Shown here piece by piece: positions 19,627-27,500 of a DNA stretch of 27,500 bases (the stretch's first letter is position 1; every line of letters begins with the position of its first letter). Location of the stretch: contig CAUJGJ010000324.1 in NCBI GenBank assembly GCA_963170055.1, positions 245,001-272,500 on the forward strand. Reading direction: 5' to 3'. The stretch comes from Halisarca cf. caerulea (taxonomy: Eukaryota > Porifera > Demospongiae > Chondrillida > Halisarcidae). Both the position numbers and the translations under genes were made by a program. Below the pieces are notes generated by a model. The model did not search any database, was not told the DNA's origin, and saw nothing but the letters and a program-made list of their open reading frames with translations.

Positions 19627-20321
19627 GTGAGTGCTATCAAATCGGCTTATATTTGGTTGGCTTAGTGAATTGTGCATGGGCGTTCCCTCATAGTGTGGTT
19701 CTTAGCTTCCCTGAGCCTTATGTTTCTGGATTTGTACCTGCGATTTCAAGTCGTAATATATCTTTATTTATGTTCTTTCATTAACCGACCAGTCACCTTG
19801 TAACCGGTGTGACTCTCGTAGAGTTGAACGTAGATACGCTATGCTTTGCCCAGCATACCGCGTGTCTATGTAGTCTGATGTGATGTGAATTCTCCATTTC
19901 CTCTTGGAAATGGAGGAATTCGGTCTAGCCACGTCAGGCTAGTGTGTATGCATAACAAGCATAGTCTTTGAGTATCTATGGTATGAGCCAGTGAAGATTC
20001 AATGTTGCAAAATTAGTCTATAGGGAAATATTTAGCCTTCGCTTATTGGTAAGTTTTAGCAAAATATAGTTGATTGCAATAATTGGTCCCAATGTATGGG
20101 TGGTCATGTATTGTCTGTGTCATCCTGCATATTAGTCCAGCCAGGTGAACCCACGTTTCATGCCCACCCTCGGCACTACGTATGAACGTGGGTCCAGCTG
20201 GCTAGACTACCTACATATGAACCTCTACTGTGGTTCATGATACTCTGTATATTTGGTAGTACTGCGACCATATTATGCTGTGACTCTTCCAACCTTTAAA
20301 TGTGCATAACTTCCTATGTAG
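19627..20321 (+). other. Probable 5' UTR intron of the TRIM-NHL gene, with two hairpins
   Basis: GTGAGT..TATGTAG, 695 bp, no ORF of note. Contains a stem at 19888-19922 (GAATTCTCCATTTCC against GGAAATGGAGGAATTC) and a larger palindrome at 20133-20209. Confidence 0.45.
20133..20209. repeat. 77-bp palindrome with arms of about 29 bp
   Basis: Left arm TAGTCCAGCCAGGTGAACCC then ACGTTTCAT. The right arm, reverse-complemented, reads TAGTCTAGCCAGCTGGACCC then ACGTTCAT. TA occurs at both outer ends, so it may be a very small inverted-repeat transposon. Confidence 0.65.
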
Positions 20322-20340
20322 ACTGTACAATATTGAAAGA

Positions 20341-22695
20341 ATGGCAGAAGGTCCCTATCCAGCTGCACAGCAATTTTCAAGTGACCAGTCATCATGTCAG
20401 GAAGAAGAACCAGCCATTACTGATCCTAATGTGACATGTGGTCACTGCAAGGAAGAACTGACCAATCCTTACCTGTTGTGCTGCCTGCATTCAGTGTGTG
20501 CAGAGTGTCTTCCTGAGATGGTGTTGGAAAATGGCTACCTGAAGTGCAACCAATGTGGAGACACATCCACGGTCAGGACTGATGGGAAGACGTCAGAGAA
20601 TGAGTGTCGAGTTGATAGTGTGCGCTGTTTTCCGGCACCTAATGGTCCTCTAGCACGCTACATTGAAGGGAGCAAAGTTGCTGAACTACTGAAAGAAACA
20701 ACTATACCATGTGGGAGCAAGACATGCCAGACCACATGTGATCCTTCTGTTGTGTTTTGTGTTAATTGTTCAATGTACTTATGCTCGCACTGTAGAGATA
20801 GCCACAAAGCGCTAGCATATCTGATCGGTTCTCACACAATGAAAACGCTAGATGAAGTACGGACCCTTGGTCCACTGAAGAGCCAAGTGTTCATTTCCAA
20901 GAACACTAATCCTATTTCTTGCCCGAAGCACAGTGGAAAATTTCTGGAATACTTTTGTGAGCGATGCGGTTTGGGGATGTGTCAGGCTTGTACTGTGGAC
21001 TACAAATCAACTCACTTACCTTTGTTTATTGATGACAATGTATTTGAAAACTTCACTAAGTCTGTCCAAATTGCACACCACACTGCTGTTGACTATGAGC
21101 AGCAGTGTGAAAAGATTGGAAAAAATCTTCACGCTCAAATTACAGAATTGAGTGAACTTAAGGAAGAAATTCTTAGTTCTATCAATACTGCCTTTCAGAG
21201 TATATATGATGCGGTAGATGAAAGAAAAGCGAAACTGTGTGGGGAGGTTACTGCCACGATAGATAACATACACAAGATTCTTAATTCCAAACTAACAACT
21301 GCTCAAAAAGAAAAGGCAATATCTGTGGACTCCCAGTCCGTCCTTCAGTTTGTCGTAAGCCATGGAGATGGTCATGACGTGACAGCTAGCAAAGATGTGG
21401 TACTAGCCCACCAGTCTGTTTTGACTTCAAAGTGGTTGCACCCTGAGCTACATAGCACAGTGTCTCAGGTGATGACATTTGACCAAGCCAACCAAGATGC
21501 CCTTTTGAAAGCAATTACAGAGTTCGGTATTATACAAGCAGGAGCCTGTCCTGCTAACTGTATACTTAATCGGAAACCTGAAGATATTACAACAAAAGAC
21601 TCAAATCCTGTTCAATTAATAGTGACCACTTTTGATCATGAGAATGTCCAGTGTAAGATAGGAGGAGAAAAAGTTGAAGCGTTTCTTTGTCCTAAGTTCC
21701 CCATTCCAGGTCCAGCCATTAAAGCGAAAGTAGTCGATAATAAAAACGGAAAGTACACTATAACCTTCTCTCTTACCTACAGAGGAGTCTGTGATCTATC
21801 CATTCACGTCAATGGGAATGGGATTTCTAATAGTCCTTTCACAGTTTTCCTACAGCCAATACATGATATCTTGCCAGAGATCCAAGAAAACGTCATAGTG
21901 GTTGGAACAGACAAAACATATGAAAGTTATGATGGTGGTCGTGCTGTTTCCATCTCAGTAGTGCCAAATGGTTACACATACATGGTAGACTACGACAGAC
22001 ATTTGGTGTATGTGTATGATAGGTACAGGAGACATGTAAGGTCATTCGGAGAGCCAGGTAGAGCGTATGGAAGAATTCTGAGTGCAACTGGCATAGCAGT
22101 TGATAGCAAGGGACTTGTGTATGTTTCAAGCTGCTTTAATGATCGTATTGTCGTTCACAAGCAAAATGGAACCTTTCATGCTGAAATTTGCCATAGGTCT
22201 CATCCACTTGATATTAAAATTCACAAAGACCATCTTTATGTAGTTAACGAGGACCGCAATCGAATACAAGTCTATAGTTTGAACGATTCCAATCCACCCA
22301 TCAAGCCCGTCATTGGATCAGAAGGAAGTGGTCCAGGACAATTTATGAGCATTAGAAAAATCACTTTCTCCCCGGATGGTGATATGTATGTAACTGACCG
22401 TGTCAAGCATTGTGTACAGGTATTCACTTCTGATGGGGAATACAAAAGAATGTTTGGAAGAGATAATCTCCAATCTCCTGGTGAAACAGTTATCACTAAC
22501 CGTGGATATGTACTAGTATCTGAATACCCCAATAATATTGCAGTCTTCAACACTGTTGGGCAGCTAGTACAATTTTTTTCAGCCGATTCACACTATCATA
22601 TAGAGTGTCTTGCCATTGACCATAATGGAGATCTACTTGTTCCTCTGGACAACCGAAAAATAGTTGTTTTTCAATTTCACAGTAATTTTAAATAA
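20341..22695 (+). CDS. TRIM-NHL E3 ubiquitin ligase (RING, B-boxes, coiled coil, filamin, NHL)
   Basis: 784-residue single-exon coding region. RING C3HC4 at residues 33-72 (CGHC, CCLHSVCAEC, CNQC); B-box 1 at about 124-165; B-box 2 at about 194-230 (CPKH..CERC..CQAC); coiled coil at about 235-345; filamin/ABP280 Ig-like repeat at about 420-506 (ending SNSPFTVFL); six-bladed NHL propeller at about 520-784 (e.g. GIAVDSKGLVYVSS, ITFSPDGDMYVTD). This is the TRIM2/TRIM3/TRIM71 architecture: RING-dependent ubiquitin transfer, with the propeller binding RNA or protein targets. It cannot be assigned to one vertebrate member, and lineage-specific expansions of this class are common in invertebrates. 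Start: the first in-frame ATG, just after a splice acceptor; an earlier GTG at 20302 is not used as a eukaryotic start. In B-box 2 the first His of the closing pair seems to be Tyr (DYKSTH). Confidence 0.93.
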   Translation: MAEGPYPAAQQFSSDQSSCQEEEPAITDPNVTCGHCKEELTNPYLLCCLHSVCAECLPEMVLENGYLKCNQCGDTSTVRTDGKTSENECRVDSVRCFPAPNGPLARYIEGSKVAELLKETTIPCGSKTCQTTCDPSVVFCVNCSMYLCSHCRDSHKALAYLIGSHTMKTLDEVRTLGPLKSQVFISKNTNPISCPKHSGKFLEYFCERCGLGMCQACTVDYKSTHLPLFIDDNVFENFTKSVQIAHHTAVDYEQQCEKIGKNLHAQITELSELKEEILSSINTAFQSIYDAVDERKAKLCGEVTATIDNIHKILNSKLTTAQKEKAISVDSQSVLQFVVSHGDGHDVTASKDVVLAHQSVLTSKWLHPELHSTVSQVMTFDQANQDALLKAITEFGIIQAGACPANCILNRKPEDITTKDSNPVQLIVTTFDHENVQCKIGGEKVEAFLCPKFPIPGPAIKAKVVDNKNGKYTITFSLTYRGVCDLSIHVNGNGISNSPFTVFLQPIHDILPEIQENVIVVGTDKTYESYDGGRAVSISVVPNGYTYMVDYDRHLVYVYDRYRRHVRSFGEPGRAYGRILSATGIAVDSKGLVYVSSCFNDRIVVHKQNGTFHAEICHRSHPLDIKIHKDHLYVVNEDRNRIQVYSLNDSNPPIKPVIGSEGSGPGQFMSIRKITFSPDGDMYVTDRVKHCVQVFTSDGEYKRMFGRDNLQSPGETVITNRGYVLVSEYPNNIAVFNTVGQLVQFFSADSHYHIECLAIDHNGDLLVPLDNRKIVVFQFHSNFK

Positions 22696-23711
<1,016 letters not shown>

Positions 23712-24273
23712 TTTAAAATTTATAATCACTATCATCATTGATCATTAAAATAATAGTAATTATCGGAAAAACAATACAGGTGTACATTACATAATTTAAC
23801 TAACTTAAAGGCAGCCTTGTATATGATGATAGAGTATGTACGGCTGAAGTAATTCTACAGTACAACACATTAACACAATAAAAACAGTTTTCTTTGAAAA
23901 ACATTAAAATGAAAGTATTCAACTGCAAACTCCACTACCAAAGAACAAACTTTATGATCATACCTTGCTTTGTGGAAAATCTATGTGGTCTGAGATGAAA
24001 GAAACACATACATGGATCACCTGAAACCCACAAAACTGGTATCATGGAATATCATTGTACTAGACACTGATAGACATGAGCATTATCACACCAATACTAC
24101 AAGAACCCATTTAAACTTTTGCAATTCAATTATTGAATTCTCGTGGTTTTCACAGACAAGGAACCATCTATCAAAAGCTAGGTTACGAAATGTACGGACA
24201 ACTCACAAAAATGACTACCAAGCTAGAAAATGTTGATTGTCTCTCTTCTGTTTAACAGAGATGCATAATCCTT
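23712..24273. other. Spacer downstream of the minus-strand gene
   Basis: No gene supported. On the minus strand, CTTTCATCTCAG at about 23989-24000 is a good-looking acceptor followed 26 nt later by CAAG|GTATGA, but this lies beyond the poly(A) signal of the gene to its right, so I do not annotate it as an exon. Confidence 0.5.
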
Positions 24274-24279
24274 TTTATT
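24274..24279 (-). terminator. Poly(A) signal AATAAA of the minus-strand gene
   Basis: TTTATT on the plus strand gives AATAAA on the minus strand, about 52 nt after the TAA at 24333-24331. Confidence 0.6.
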
Positions 24280-24330
24280 GATCTATTCATAAGTTACTCA
24301 AGTACAAAGACCAGCATAATCATCTCTGCA

Positions 24331-27287
<2,957 letters not shown>

Positions 27288-27500
27288 CTAAGCGAGGAGC
27301 AGAAGTGCACATACATTAGCTGAAATCATTTTATTATACATACTATGAATGCAACACGGATATCACATGATGAGAACATGTTACATAAGAAAGTTTAAAA
27401 AATTAATCATAGTCTAAACTAGTCTACTACATTACTATGGCATACGCCATAGTCTAGGAATTTCGTAATAGTTTCTGATACACATTCAGGCTTGCAGCAA

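Noticed and set aside
20302..20340. Upstream start adding 13 residues to the TRIM-NHL protein
   Set aside because: The codon is GTG and lies before a probable splice acceptor; the ATG at 20341 is the first in frame.

Overview
This looks like nuclear DNA of an invertebrate animal. Genes are split by many short GT..AG introns. Non-coding DNA is AT-rich and full of TA and TG microsatellites, small TA-flanked inverted-repeat transposons and a truncated LINE. The genes are a HELZ2-type helicase/RNB protein and a TRIM-NHL protein with a filamin repeat. Gene content and style would suit a sponge, possibly a demosponge, but that is inference; no species can be named from the sequence.

Layout. (1) 1-14400, + strand: the 3' two-thirds of one large HELZ2-like gene. 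At first sight it resembles two genes, because an in-frame TGA follows the RNB half and the second helicase is scattered over many small exons. Splice sites and intron phases nevertheless join nearly everything into one frame: the end of helicase 1, an RNB ribonuclease domain, an acidic linker, a complete UPF1-like helicase 2, and a 30-codon terminal exon (14309-14400) lying beyond a 2.4-kb repeat-filled intron. One join (5613 to 6419) does not fit in phase and probably hides a small exon. (2) 14401-19480: intergenic, holding a 5'-truncated LINE on the minus strand (14916-16400) with a perfect 13-bp target-site duplication, a TG-rich tract, three TA-flanked MITEs and an 82-bp direct repeat. 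(3) About 19480-22695, + strand: a TRIM-NHL gene with its coding region in one exon and probably one intron in the 5' UTR. (4) 22696-24270: AT-rich spacer with a very long TA tract. (5) 24274 to beyond the window end, minus strand: the 3' part of an unrecognised gene, with a terminal exon, an AATAAA signal, and three further upstream exons that agree in phase, in introns that carry a MITE and a TG tract.

How the genes may relate. HELZ2 in vertebrates is an interferon-responsive RNA helicase/exoribonuclease, and TRIM-NHL proteins are E3 ligases that often act in RNA silencing or decay. Two RNA-control genes therefore lie in the same orientation about 5-6 kb apart. Any functional link is inference only. 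No rRNA, tRNA, CRISPR array or prokaryotic-type operon was seen.
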